Source: Forficula auricularia (lineage: Eukaryota > Arthropoda > Insecta > Dermaptera > Forficulidae). Taken from it: a stretch of 64,000 nt of DNA. The DNA is taken from contig JALMQS010000722.1 in the NCBI GenBank assembly GCA_024734495.1, forward strand, positions 256,254-320,253, read 5' to 3'. Positions 10,755-20,696 of the stretch are shown here, one piece after another. The position numbers were made by a program, and so were the translations under genes. Below the pieces are notes generated by a model that made no database searches, was not told the DNA's origin, and saw nothing but the letters and a program-made list of their open reading frames with translations. How positions within the stretch are numbered: position 1 is the first letter of the stretch; every line of letters begins with the position of its first letter.

Positions 10755-11950
10755 AATAATATTAGTTTGCTCCCATTTCCCCAAAAATTTATTGATATGG
10801 CCTGGCATCTGGATTTCAATACATACAGGCACACATATTTTCATCTACAAGTTCTAATCACGCAAAACTGAAAGCAGGTCTTCACAATAGAACTAATAAA
10901 GAACGAACTTTCTATGAGCTAGCTTCTTGAATTTTTCATCGTATCGAAATCTAAGACAGACACAACGAGACAAAATAATTATTTTTGAAAATGATTTTTA
11001 TTTCCATTTCGGACTTTTCTATAAACGAAAGGCTTGCTGAAAATATTGAATGAGTTCAATACTTCGTTCGTGTCAGGGACCGGAAATGAAAAGAACGTTG
11101 GTCTTTTTGGAGAATTGTAAATGGCAGTCAATGGGTCTATTATAGTCGTGTAACCTTCCTAAGTGGTATTCACTGTAGTTGACTTCATTGCCATATCTAT
11201 TCAAATTTTACGAATTTTCGGGCTCTACTTGAATAATACTATACTTATCCAATGGCTATCATATAATTTTATTTTTTAACTTTTTAAATTGTTAATCAAT
11301 AATAATCTCTTCGTTCATTACTTTTTATCATTCTTGAGGAAAACGATATTATTTTCTCAATGAGCCGTTTTCTCTCTTCTCTATTTTTCTCCATTCAAAG
11401 ATGATCGAAGTGACCGGTTTCAACAGGTCGATAAAAATGAATGTATCGTACATGTTTCCAATATAAACATTTTACTTTTTCACTTTTTTTTTCGTTTTCG
11501 ATTCAACCGGCTTACCGTGTGAATATCCATCGATCATAAAAAAAACATTCAATGAATATTCACAAGAGAATAAAAAATAAATTTACATATTCTATCTATC
11601 ATATTATATATACATTTATCCTATAGAAAGAATATTCGACGTTTAGAAAATCATATTACATCTGGAAGATTTATAATTCTCATGTGAGTATCGACAATTC
11701 AAACGTAATTTGTATTACCATTGGCGAAACTCTAAATAATATTTATTTGATGAGAAATCAAAAAACGATAGATATTATTCTCAATATTATAATTATTAAC
11801 AGCTGCTAAACCCGACTTCAGTGGGCATCTTGCTGACTAGAGTGATTTGCCCCCTGAACTCCGTAGTGTGTTTTAAAATAATAATTTAAATTTCCTAATT
11901 TTAATAAATTTTATTTTTCATTAACTATTAGGGGTTTATAATAATAAATT
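10755..11950. other. Unassigned, comparatively repeat-poor
   Basis: About 1.2 kb without recognised coding sequence, inverted repeat or duplicate elsewhere in the window. Confidence 0.4.
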
Positions 11951-12022
11951 TTAAATTAAAATAGGAATAGCAGGGAATTGGACAATAAATAAAAACAGAG
12001 TTTTTATTAAATGGGCCAGACG

Positions 12023-12050
12023 TTTCTTCGATTTATTTCGACTTCCTCAG
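12023..12050 (-). ncRNA. Hammerhead-like core, left arm
   Basis: Minus strand: CTGAGGA (12044-12050), hairpin GTCGA/TCGAA with the closing pair lost, then GAAACG. The intact partner is at 12628. Confidence 0.5.
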
Positions 12051-12163
12051 TGGCCCATTTTATCACTCTTTGTCAAAAGACAATTCCACTATGTGACGAA
12101 ACATCTTTATCTTTTTTATTATAACTACAATACATTCTTGGCCTCCCAATTATTCAACAATCT

Positions 12164-12342
12164 TTTTTTTGACTTTTCGTCCTTTCTAGCCATTAGCCAA
12201 TTTACGATACTATATTACTTATTTTTTAAAATTTGTCTCTAGCCCTTGGGGTCAGATTTTAGCCGGATGCCTCGAGTCGGATTCGAAACAGGGTCTCCTG
12301 GTTAGCAGGCTGCGACGCTAACACTTAGCCTATCTGATCCCC
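12164..12342 (-). mobile_element. SINE-A, full length with 13-bp target duplication
   Basis: tRNA-derived SINE read on the minus strand. The head at the right has an A-box-like GGCTAAGTGTTAGCG and a B-box-like TTTCGAATCC. The body has TCTGACCCCAAGGG and TAGTATCGTAAATTGGCT, and a poly-A tail faces left. It is flanked by a perfect duplication TATTCAACAATCT (12151-12163 and 12343-12355), the mark of LINE-driven insertion. Transcription would be by RNA polymerase III from the internal boxes. Confidence 0.9.
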
Positions 12343-12627
12343 TATTCAACAATCTTGAACCTTTTTTCTCCTTTCAACAATTAAAAAAATCAAAATTCTT
12401 ATAAAAATCCTTTATGTTGGTTTTAGTTTTAAACAGACAAAGCATTTGTTTAAAAATAAAAACAACATAAAGGATTTTTATAAGAATTTTGATTTTTTAA
12501 TTGTTGAAAGGAGAAAAAGAGTTCAAGATTGTTGAATAATTGAGGCCAAGAGTTATAATAAAAAAGATTAAAGATGTTTCGTCGCATAGTGGAATTGTCT
12601 TTTGACAAAGAGTGGTAAAATGGTCCA

Positions 12628-12659
12628 CTGAGGAAGTCGAAATAAATCGACGAAACGTC
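12628..12659 (+). ncRNA. Hammerhead-like core with perfect 5-bp stem
   Basis: CTGAGGA (12628-12634), stem GTCGA (12636-12640), loop AATAAA, TCGAC (12647-12651), GAAA (12652-12655), then CGTC. Confidence 0.6.
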
Positions 12660-12825
12660 TGGCCCATTTAATAAAAACTCTGTTTTTATTTATTGTTCAA
12701 TTCACTTCCATTCCTGTTTTAATTAATACTTATTATGGATGCGAGTGATATACCGTCATAAATGTTAAATTTCCTAATTTTAATAACTATTAGTGGGTTT
12801 TAAAATTAAAAAAATCATTAACATT

Positions 12826-13095
12826 TAGGGAAAGCGGTGTTGGTTTATAGTGAAACATATTAAACACAGGAATTTTTTAACGGGTTATAGTGGTGTTTCA
12901 CAAGTAAAAATAAAATTAAAAAAAATTAAAAAATTCCTTTAATTATATTTTTGGAGTTTTATTTTACTCTATACCTATATATTTCGAGTTTTTAGCTCAT
13001 CATCAGGAGTTTAAAAAAGACTGAATTTTTTAATTTTTTTAATTTTACTTTTACTTGTGAAATACTACTATAACCCGTTAAAAAACTCCTGTGTA
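12826..13095. mobile_element. Fold-back element with single central core
   Basis: Outer arms (CACAGGA...TTTTTTAACGGGTTATAG and complement) enclose a central part with one core on the minus strand. A copy reduced to the ends alone is at 28811-28930, sharing GCGGTGTTGGTTTATAGTG. Confidence 0.7.
12982..13006 (-). ncRNA. Hammerhead-like core, GAAATAT type
   Basis: Minus strand: CTGATGA (13000-13006), stem GAG/CTC with loop CTAAAAA, then GAAATATATAG. This belongs to a second group of cores with GAAATAT instead of GAAACG (others at 16294, 16368, 54873 and 55023). Confidence 0.5.
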
Positions 13096-13514
13096 AAAAA
13101 ATCATGTCGGCGTCGTCGCTCAAACCTCCCGGTCGTACTGAGTAAATGAATAAAAAGGCTGAAAGCTTTTACAAGACTGTATGATGTCCTAAAATCTACG
13201 TGATTTGTTAATATATTTATTGTCATCGAACCCAGGCCTGACGAGAGAGGGGGGCAGGGGGAGGGTAGGGCTCAGGCCCCAAAAGGGCCCGGCACTACCA
13301 CTGTTAAATACATTTTTGTACCACTAAAATCTATTACTTATTATAAAAAATAAAAATAAAAAATAGCAAAATTAGGTAACAAAGCATATTAAGTTACGGA
13401 TTTATTTATTTGTTAAATAATAAAATAGTACCTGGCCTCCGAGAGATGCTCGGTAACTTTTTGTTTCACTTAAAAGCAATATATATTAATTAATTCCCGA
13501 AAACCCACACCTCG

Positions 13515-14250
13515 CCACCATTTAATTAAATAAATTTATTAAACCAATTATTTTACATTAATTAATGTATACATTGTATTTTTGCTTCGATTCCGGAGAT
13601 TACTTCTCCACCATCGAGTGTCCTTATTTATCTTTAGTCCTTGTTTTTATAAGAGGAAAAATCTAATTAGATAAAAAAACTTCTTTTCCGATAATTATTT
13701 CAATTCCATTATTCGCCAATCAAGTCGATTGGTTAAATCTCAATCTCCATCCATTTAATTAATTTTTTTTTATAAATTTTATTAAACCAATTATTTTACA
13801 TTAATTAATGTATACATTGTATTTTTGCTTCGATTCCGGAGATTACTTCTCCACCATCGAGTGTCCTTATTCATCTTTAGTCCTTGTTTTTATAAGAGGA
13901 AAAATCTAATTAGATAAAAAAACTTCTTTTCCGATAATTATTTCAATTCCATTATTCGCCAATCAAGTCGATTGGTTACATCTCAATCTCCATCCATTTA
14001 ATTAATTTTTTTTTTATAAATTTTATTAAACCAATTATTTTACATTAATTAATGTATACATTGTATTTTTGCTTCGATTCCGGAGATTACTTCTCCACCA
14101 TCGAGTGTCCTTATTCATCTTTAGTCCTTGTTTTTAATAAGAGGAAAAATCTAATTAGATAAAAAAACTCTTTTCCGATAATTATTTCAATTCCATTATT
14201 CCCCAATCAAGTCGATTGGTTTTAATTCGTTCCCCATCTTCCTTCAACCA
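13515..14250. repeat. 243-bp tandem repeat, three copies
   Basis: The marker CTTCGATTCCGGAGATTACT starts at 13585, 13828 and 14072, giving periods of 243 and 244 bp. Copies differ by only a few bases and indels (for example TTATTTATC against TTATTCATC). The third copy diverges after GTCGATTGGTT. The high identity suggests recent amplification or gene conversion. Confidence 0.9.
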
Positions 14251-14439
14251 TTTAATTAAATTACCTAATTTTTAATAAATATTATTATTTGTAAAGATCT
14301 TTTTGTAGGATTTAAAATTGAAAAACCAATTCATTATTAAAAGGAAATTGAATAAAAATGTAATTATACATTTTTATCGAGACAACTACCTGTGAATAAT
14401 TATTTCAAATAACAAAAAACCCAACAAAAACAACTTAGC

Positions 14440-14580
14440 CGAAGATGAGATCATGACAGATCAAAATGTCAAGACAAAACCCTCCTAACCCGTTAATTCC
14501 ATCCAAATCGTTAGAGCCGTTTTCGAGAAAACCATTCTATATATATATACAAGAATTGCTCGTTTAATATAATAAGATAA
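14440..14580 (+). pseudogene. RTE-like LINE 3' end
   Basis: The segment CCATCCAAATCGTTAGAGCC then GTTTTCGAGAAA, followed by TATATATATATAC and AATATAATAAGAT, is the typical 3' terminal pattern of RTE-clade LINEs in arthropods (recognised from memory). No coding remains. Confidence 0.5.
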
Positions 14581-14691
14581 GATTTTACAAATTGGAAAAT
14601 GTAGTACTTTTATTTGTCCCAGCATTGAAGGGCCCACTGGTTTGATTTTTCCCCAGGGCCGGTAACAGCTCTCCAAGGGCCTGATCGAACG

Positions 14692-15254
14692 GTTTGGCTT
14701 GAAACTTGATACAGCAGAGGTGCATGCTATTTATTAATTGTTGTGTGTCAAATTTCGAAAGCTGCCTTTAACATTGTTTTTTCTTTTTTTCCCTCATTTA
14801 TAAACTAGAAGTTCTGAAGCTAAAATTGTAAAATTTAATCTTTTTTTTTCTTTTCGTTTTGTAAATAAAAATAGAACGAGCATTGTACTTTCTGTTCTTA
14901 AGAAAAAAAACATTTTCTTAAATTCGTAAGTGACATTTCTCTAAGTTTCAGACATTTCTAAACACAATAGTAAAAAACAAAATTTCAAATGAATTCAACA
15001 CTTTCTCTGCTTAGCGAGAATACCTAGTAATAAAATAGACACTAATATCGACACTTTTTATTTATTTAAAGTAAAAGCCGGGCATTGAATTCACGCACAA
15101 AAGTATTTACTAAAATTAACTGAAACGTGGGCGAAAATAATTTTCAACCATTATTTTCTTCTCATTAAGTATTTCTTAGATACTTCGAGAATTACTTTAC
15201 CCATAGAGTAAGGTAGTATATTTTTTTATTCTTTAAAATTTATTAATTTGATTG
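14692..15254. other. Unassigned AT-rich stretch
   Basis: No gene or repeat boundary recognised. Confidence 0.4.
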
Positions 15255-15866
15255 GTTTAATACAATCTCTAAAAATACCACTTCGATGTAAACTACAACT
15301 ATACGATACGATTGTCGAACAAGTCATGTCCTTCACGTACCTTGGGAATCCAAGTGACCTCTTATCGAGACCTAGAATCAGAGGTAAAACATCAAAGCAA
15401 TAAAGGCATCGAAAATATCGGGTTTGCCGCAACGAGTGCAATCTGGTCAAGCCAAATATTTAAGAACGGAGGCCAAGGTACGAGTCTACAAAACCGTGTT
15501 CGCGCCAACCAGCAACGCACGCAGCTGAGACAAGACCCGACACTGCAAAAACTTCTCCAATTATATTGGAAACAACAGAAATGAAGACGATTGCGAAGGA
15601 TAATGAACGTGACCAGGCTCGATAGAATGAAGAGTGAAGATATTAGAGAAAAATGTGGAATACGAGAAGGTGGGAGAATGGATCAAGAGAAGAAGAACAG
15701 GAATGGTACGCTCATGTGGGAAGAATGACAGAAGACCGACTAGTAAAGAGTGATGAGCAACAAGCCGGTTGGAATAAGAAGTAGAGGTCGTCCCGAGAAA
15801 AGATGGCATGACGATCTGGAAGAAACAAACCTATGAGGTTTAAAAACAAGAAGAAGAAGAAGAAGA
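15255..15866 (+). pseudogene. LINE reverse-transcriptase C-terminal remnant
   Basis: Broken frames read LQLYDTIVEQVMSFTYLG, then VTSYRDLESEVKHQSNKGIE, then IMNVTRLDRMKSEDIREKCG and SRGRPEKRWHDDLEE near the end. 'FTYLG.....D...EV..Q..KA' followed by a RGRPxxRWxDD motif just before the stop is the standard C-terminal layout of RTE/craniofacial-library-type LINE ORF2 proteins in animals. Frameshifts at about 15350 and 15585 and stops near 15730 kill it. It ends in a GAA microsatellite (15846-15866) acting as a 3' tail. Confidence 0.75.
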
Positions 15867-15869
15867 AGG

Positions 15870-16155
15870 TTTAATACAGCTCAGTAAGCTTTCAGCTCGG
15901 TAAGCTTTCAGCTCTTGGTTCATTTCCCCATTGTATAATAGTAAACAATAGCTGGTAGTGATCAAGTGATTCGTGCATTCAAATCCAGGTTCAAGAATAT
16001 ATAAGTTTACAAAGGTTCTTGAGCAGCTCTGGTCAAAACGACTACAGATACACTTACATCTTACCTGAGTTTATTAGAGTATCATAGGCATTCATATAAG
16101 GTCCTGAAATATGTAATCTGTGAATAATTAATAAGATTGCGGCGTTGTTGCAAAG
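15870..16155. other. Spacer, nothing recognised
   Basis: The duplicated phrase CAGCTCGGTAAGCTTT (about 15877 and 15895) is the only structure seen. Confidence 0.3.
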
Positions 16156-16293
16156 GTGAAACATCTTTAATAAAGATAAAAGTAAATAAATATTTTATAA
16201 GATATTAATTTACTATGAGTTAGGGTTTTCTAGGTCAGTTGTTTCACGTAAAAAATTAAAAAAACAAAGAGGTAAATTTTTTCAATATACATA

Positions 16294-16319
16294 TTTCAGA
16301 GCTATCAACCCATCTTCAG
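16294..16319 (-). ncRNA. Hammerhead-like core, left arm
   Basis: Minus strand: CTGAAGA (16313-16319), short weak stem GGG/CTC, one extra T, then GAAATAT. Confidence 0.35.
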
Positions 16320-16367
16320 GAATTACAGAAATATTATTATTATATATTATATTATTTTCTGTAATTC

Positions 16368-16395
16368 CTGAAGATGGATTGATAGCCCGAAATAT
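16368..16395 (+). ncRNA. Hammerhead-like core, right arm
   Basis: CTGAAGA (16368-16374), stem GG/CC, GAAATAT from 16389. The pairing is short, so this is a weak example. Confidence 0.35.
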
Positions 16396-16509
16396 ATATA
16401 AAAATTACCTCTTTTATTTTTCAATTTTAACGTGAAACAAGTGACCTGGAAAATCTAACTCATAGTAATATCTCATAAAATATTTATTTACTTTTATCTT
16501 TATTGTAAT

Positions 16510-17432
16510 CGTGGACTCTTTCGAGACTAGCTGTTCGCTTCCAATTCCAGATTACGAGAGATGTACATTCATAATGACGAAATAGATTAACTTTGGTTTC
16601 CATTTAACTTGATCAGTATAAACAATAGATAATACGAATAAGAAAAATATTTAGTATTTTTGAGTGAATTTTTGAGTAAATTCAATATTCCGGACGTCTG
16701 GAGAACTTCGCCGATTGATCAGCGTAAAGAGTAATAATTTTTCATTTAATTTTATCAGCCAATAGTCAATTATTTTATCTTTTACAATCACAAGTGAAAA
16801 AATAATTGAATATTGTAGTTCTTGTCCGAAATCGAACTTGAATTTGAATTATTTTTTCATTTAGAGCTTTTTAACTAATTCAATATTTTTTGCACGTATA
16901 AGAAAAATATTGAATTATAAAATATAAATAAATAACTGTACTAATTAAAATTCTCAAAATGTAGTCTGAATTTCAACTTGATTTATGACGTTGGTGCGCC
17001 TGTATTTAGGCAACAAATTGCGCGCAGAAGAATGAAAGCTGCGTAAGAGCTAGGCGAGTCCAGTCGCTGATGAAATGAATGCTCCAGAGCTTGTGCATGG
17101 CAAGCCTTCAAGTATGTATGAAAGGATAATTTTTACATAAGCTTTTGTAATAAACAAATATTTTTACTAATAAATCATAAAAAAAATTATTTTAAAGCAA
17201 ATCCTTGGTAAAGATTCCAACCATAGGTAATAATTCTATCATTCATTAAAACTACATAATTACCTTTTATTAAATTGAAATATTAATGAGATGAATGTGA
17301 TTGTTTCTTATTAAATTTTGGTTTAAATTTTGATATTTAGAACTATATAGAGCATTTTAAATATTTTTCAAAGATCGACATTTCAATTTCTTAATCGAGA
17401 ATACTGAGAACTTCATTCGCTTCGCATAAATA
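16510..17432. other. Unassigned AT-rich stretch
   Basis: No coding sequence or clear element boundary. Several ATTGAATATT-like words recur, consistent with old decayed repeats. Confidence 0.35.
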
Positions 17433-17436
17433 TTAA

Positions 17437-18059
17437 GGTGCTCCTTGTTTTGGATATTTTCGAATATTTACGCGGGCGGAGCTCATATGGTTCTAAATAA
17501 ATGGAAAAATATCTCCAAAGTTTCAAGTCTCCATCTCAATTTTAAGCTAGATATACACACGGCGATTAAGTTTCCCATCTAAATAACGGGGTTTTTGACA
17601 TTAAACGATCAACTTTTTATTCCGGCCAAAGTAATGGTTCAAAAACTCTCTCGACTTAATCCTTATAATGCAATTAGCAATTTTACAGAATTTTAGCTAT
17701 AATAATTTTTGAGTCTATAACTTATTAATACTAAGACATGTTTATAATTTATATATATTTATCTATATGTAACTCCAAAATAATACTACCTAAAAATCTG
17801 TAAAAATTCTGAAGAATAGCTACTATTATAAGGATTAAACCAATAGATCTTCAAATTTTTTGAAATATTACTTTGGCTGGAATAAAAAATTGATCTTTCA
17901 ATGCCAAAAACCCCATGTTATTTAGATGGAAAGCTTAATCGCTATTTAGCACTAGGTTAAAATTGAAATAGTGACTTGAAACTTTGGGGATATTTTTTTT
18001 AATTTATATGAGCCCCTGTCCAGTAAAATATTCTAAAATATCCAAAAATAAGGAGCACC
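17437..18059. mobile_element. TTAA-flanked element with long inverted arms
   Basis: The ends GGTGCTCCTTGTTTTGGAT and its near complement, flanked by TTAA (17433-17436 and 18060-18063), enclose arms that remain complementary for roughly 280 bp. Paired landmarks include ACTTTGGCCGG-like and AATAACGGGGTTTTTG-like sequences. No coding sequence. TTAA flanks suggest piggyBac-type mobilisation. Confidence 0.75.
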
Positions 18060-18063
18060 TTAA

Positions 18064-18420
18064 TAACATAAATATGTAGTACAAAATGGCTAAAGTATAT
18101 TTAGGATCATTTCAGAAATTGATTGAAGTTCTGTTCTAGTACCAAGCCGAAATTTATTTTTTACCTCTGTGTCAAATGATAAATCTACAAATTGTTACAT
18201 TTTGTTTTGCAACCCCAAAATTAATGGGGTCGTGACCGTTTAAGAAGCACTGGACTAAAGTATTTAACTTTGCTCTGGGGTTATAATTTATAGATTATAC
18301 AATTTATAAATACAATTAATTCTTTGTCATGTTTTTATTGAAATTAAAAAGACATTATCATGTAGATTAAATTTCTATTTTGAACTGATTCCGACGTCTG
18401 TTTGTTCATTTTTGATGTCA
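18064..18420. other. Spacer with a possible hAT right end
   Basis: GGGGTCGTGACCGTTTAAGA followed by AGCACTG (18227-18253) resembles the right terminus of a hAT element. The left end was not found. Confidence 0.3.
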
Positions 18421-18479
18421 TTGTTTTATGCCATTAAGGGAAGCGGTCTGGCAAAGGGTGCTGATTTCTTTTTCTTGTC

Positions 18480-18873
18480 TTCTGCAGAGGTTTCAGCGAG
18501 AATTTGGTAGGCTATAGGGGCATTGCAGCTGGGAGGCTGTGCATTTGACAAGCTGAGGATCCGGCCGGCCACCACCTGTATTGCAGACACTCTCTCCAGG
18601 CATGGAGGGGAAGGTGCGGCAGCGCAGCGCCTCCCCACCGCTGCACCCCCCTTTTCCACCCCCGCAACCCCTTGAGTGGGGTCCGCGACGCGGCCAGTCT
18701 CGTCGCGTATCGCGTCGCGCGCGATATGCCTGCGCTAAGCGGACGTTTCGGAGCCGCCGCCGCCGCTTTCGTCGGTGGCCTCTTAGATTATCTAAATAGC
18801 CGTACCCTTTAGCGGTGCCGATCGCTTCCAGTTCCGGTACTTGTGCGGATGTGTCCACGTGAATCCTCTAGTC
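18480..18873 (+). promoter_or_regulatory. GC/CpG-rich upstream region of exon candidate
   Basis: About 18550-18900 stands out from the AT-rich surroundings, with many CpG words (GACGCGGCCAG, CGTCGCGTATCGCG, GCCGCCGCCGCCG). It lies directly upstream of an ATG with an open frame and splice donor. This composition fits the 5' untranslated region or promoter-proximal part of a conserved gene. No TATA box or initiator was identified. Confidence 0.45.
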
Positions 18874-19016
18874 ATGTGGCAGACGGGGGGAATGGGCGGC
18901 CATGCGGCCAACAATCCATGGATGAAATTAATGGGCATCGTGCACAAAGAACGCCGCCATCACGACACTACAACCGGCACCAGCACAACCGGCAGCAACG
19001 ATCGCAATCTCAATCA
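18874..19016 (+). CDS. Candidate first coding exon, unrecognised protein
   Basis: From ATG at 18874 (G at -3) one frame reads MWQTGGMGGHAANNPW, then MKLMGIVHKERRHHDTTTG, then a Thr/Ser/Gly/Asn-rich tail ending SNDRNLN. The frame is open upstream only to 18796. A strong donor GTGAGTACC begins at 19017, so the exon would end at 19016; without splicing the frame stops at TGA 19018-19020. GC-rich codons and low-complexity polar residues are typical of a disordered N-terminus. I do not recognise the protein and no downstream exon was identified. The minus strand also has a 121-codon frame here, which I consider less likely. Confidence 0.4.
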
Positions 19017-19492
19017 GTGAGTACCAACCTTCCACTCACTCTCATCCACTTGTTACTCTCAAGAGCGCTTCCTGGTCGAGAACTACTCGCTAGGGATGAG
19101 AGAGGACGCAACTAGTGACTGCCTCTTTCGATCATCGTTCATTTGATATATGACAAACGTTTAATAATACTCTATTTAATCACAATCACTTTGGGGGCTG
19201 GGGTTTCCATTTCAAACCAATATTTCATTTTAGAATTAATTTTGAACAACGATTATTATGATTAATAAAAAAATCAAATAAAACATAATACTCAAAACCT
19301 GGCGATAGCAATGAGCGGTTAATCAACGAAAAATTCTAGAATGTTGAGATAAAAATCCTAAATCTTTACTCATGTTCTGTAAAATATTTAATTTATTTTC
19401 TCAAAATAAAACTAATAAAATTCGATTTGTATTTGAGTATTTTTTTTAATTCTAGATCTATTTATTAATAATTATATTTCTAACTGAAAATG
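19017..19492. other. Possible intron start and AT-rich spacer
   Basis: If the donor at 19017 is real this is intron sequence. No other feature is seen. Confidence 0.3.
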
Positions 19493-19592
19493 TGGCAGGC
19501 GGCCCAGGGTAGTGAAGAAAGAAAAATCAATCATCATCATCCAAATAAGGTGTAATTTGTTGGAATCCTTTCTCCCTTCCCTTCGTGAAACG

Positions 19593-19623
19593 TTTCAGAG
19601 GATTTCTTGCCCTCCTTCTTCAG
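19593..19623 (-). ncRNA. Hammerhead-like core, left arm
   Basis: Minus strand: CTGAAGA (19617-19623), stem GAGG/CCTC, one unpaired T, then GAAACG. Confidence 0.45.
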
Positions 19624-19820
19624 GGGTTTCAAGAAGTCATGGAAGGAAACAAAATGTTTTCCTTCTTCTCTCCACAACAGTGTTTAAATTTTTCTTCCTT
19701 GACAGAAGCGTTGAAGTGGAAAAAAATATGCTTCTGTGCTAAGGAAGAAGAAAAGTTTAAAAGCTGCTCTGGAGAGAGGAAGGGAACATTTTGTTTGTTT
19801 CCTATTGACCCTTTGAAACC

Positions 19821-19855
19821 CTGAAGAAGGAGGGAAGAATCCTCTGAAACGTCGG
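19821..19855 (+). ncRNA. Hammerhead-like core, right arm
   Basis: CTGAAGA (19821-19827), stem GAGG/CCTC plus an extra T, then GAAACGTCGG from 19846. The sister family copy at 42995 has GGAG/CTCC instead. Confidence 0.5.
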
Positions 19856-19954
19856 TTTGAGGGGAAAGGAGGAAGGAGTCCAATAAATTACACCTCATTT
19901 GGATATGTGTTAAGTTTTTTCTTTCCTCACTACCCCTGGGCTGCCTTCCATTAC

Positions 19955-20690
19955 TTTCAATTATATATTTAAATATTTGAGACTATATATACGAATTTTG
20001 ATTTTATCTTCAGTTTAAAACAAATATTTCACGCGATATTCAATAGAGTGATGGGGCTTTTAGGAGTAGAGAGAAAAAGTAGCCTCAAATTAATCAAATA
20101 TTTACATATATCTCTACTTATTTAACAAGGAGAAGACGCATTATTTGATATATTCTTTATTTAATTAAACGAATTAAATTAGGCAAATAATCCAGGCAAT
20201 TTTTTTTTATTTCTAATACATTTAAACTTTAAAAATAAAATTCTTCCATATGTGATTATTATTGTAAAAGAAATTAATTAAAAACAAGTTAAAAAACTAT
20301 TTTCTGTTAAGTGATATAAATTTCATTTGTTAAACAATTAATACTTTTCTCTGGTTATTTATACGTTAATTGTTTAAACTTGTTCTTTAGTTTTCAATAC
20401 GAAATAAAATAAAAATAAACAGAAGATTTATCAGTGAAATTGAATTTTCTTGTCCATGTTCTGTTTAATCTTTTTTCACACATAAATTATCAAACCTTTA
20501 ATTTTAAAAGTCATTCTACAAAAAGAGAATAAAAGAAATCGTTCCCTTAATGAATTTTTAGCTCCCTAACATTATCCTGAAATTCTACCAATTATCTATT
20601 GATTAATTTTATATGACTACTACATATATTTATGAAAATATGACATGATAATCGCTCTCCTAATTATATTGACAGAAAATAATCATTCAT
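19955..20690. other. Unassigned AT-rich stretch
   Basis: No gene or element boundary recognised. Confidence 0.4.
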
Positions 20691-20696
20691 AAAGAG

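Larger units (their letters stand above)
11951..12727. mobile_element. Fold-back element with ~290-bp arms and nested SINE
   Basis: Apart from the SINE in the left arm, the arms match closely from ATAGGAAT...GGGAATTGGACAATAA inward to the centre near 12430. Each arm carries the CTGAGGA core. The SINE (12164-12342) interrupts only the left arm, so it arrived after the palindrome formed. Confidence 0.85.
13233..14683. mobile_element. hAT-type element carrying a tandem array
   Basis: The ends CAGGCCTGACGAGAGAGG and CTCTCCAAGGGCCTG are inverted, flanked by ATCGAACC (13225-13232) and ATCGAACG (14684-14691), an 8-bp duplication with one mismatch. Inside are the 243-bp tandem array and an RTE-like LINE 3' end. 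No transposase. Confidence 0.7.
16160..16507. mobile_element. Fold-back element, GAAATAT-type cores in both arms
   Basis: Arms of about 165 bp run from AAAGATAAAAGTAAATAAAT and its complement to a centre near 16345. Internal marks include GTGAAAC and the TCTAGGTCA/TGACCTGGA pair. Each arm has CTGAAGATGG...GAAATAT. Confidence 0.8.
19493..19950. mobile_element. Fold-back element, cores in both arms
   Basis: The ends are GGCAGGC-GGCCCAGGGTAGTG and its complement. Arms of about 225 bp meet near 19720. The same family recurs, with its right core deleted, at 42892-43226. Both arms carry CTGAAGA...GAAACG. Open frames on both strands across this block are artefacts of the palindrome. Confidence 0.85.

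Noticed and set aside
13515..14250. CRISPR-like array
   Set aside because: Units are 243 bp, contiguous and similar along their whole length, with no spacers; this is a plain tandem repeat.
18493..18858. 121-codon minus-strand open frame in the GC-rich block
   Set aside because: Arg/Gly-rich frame with no recognisable pattern; GC-rich DNA opens frames by chance and the plus-strand exon with donor is the better reading.
19512..19898. Open frames on both strands at 19.5-19.9 kb
   Set aside because: They lie across a palindrome and mirror each other; no protein similarity.
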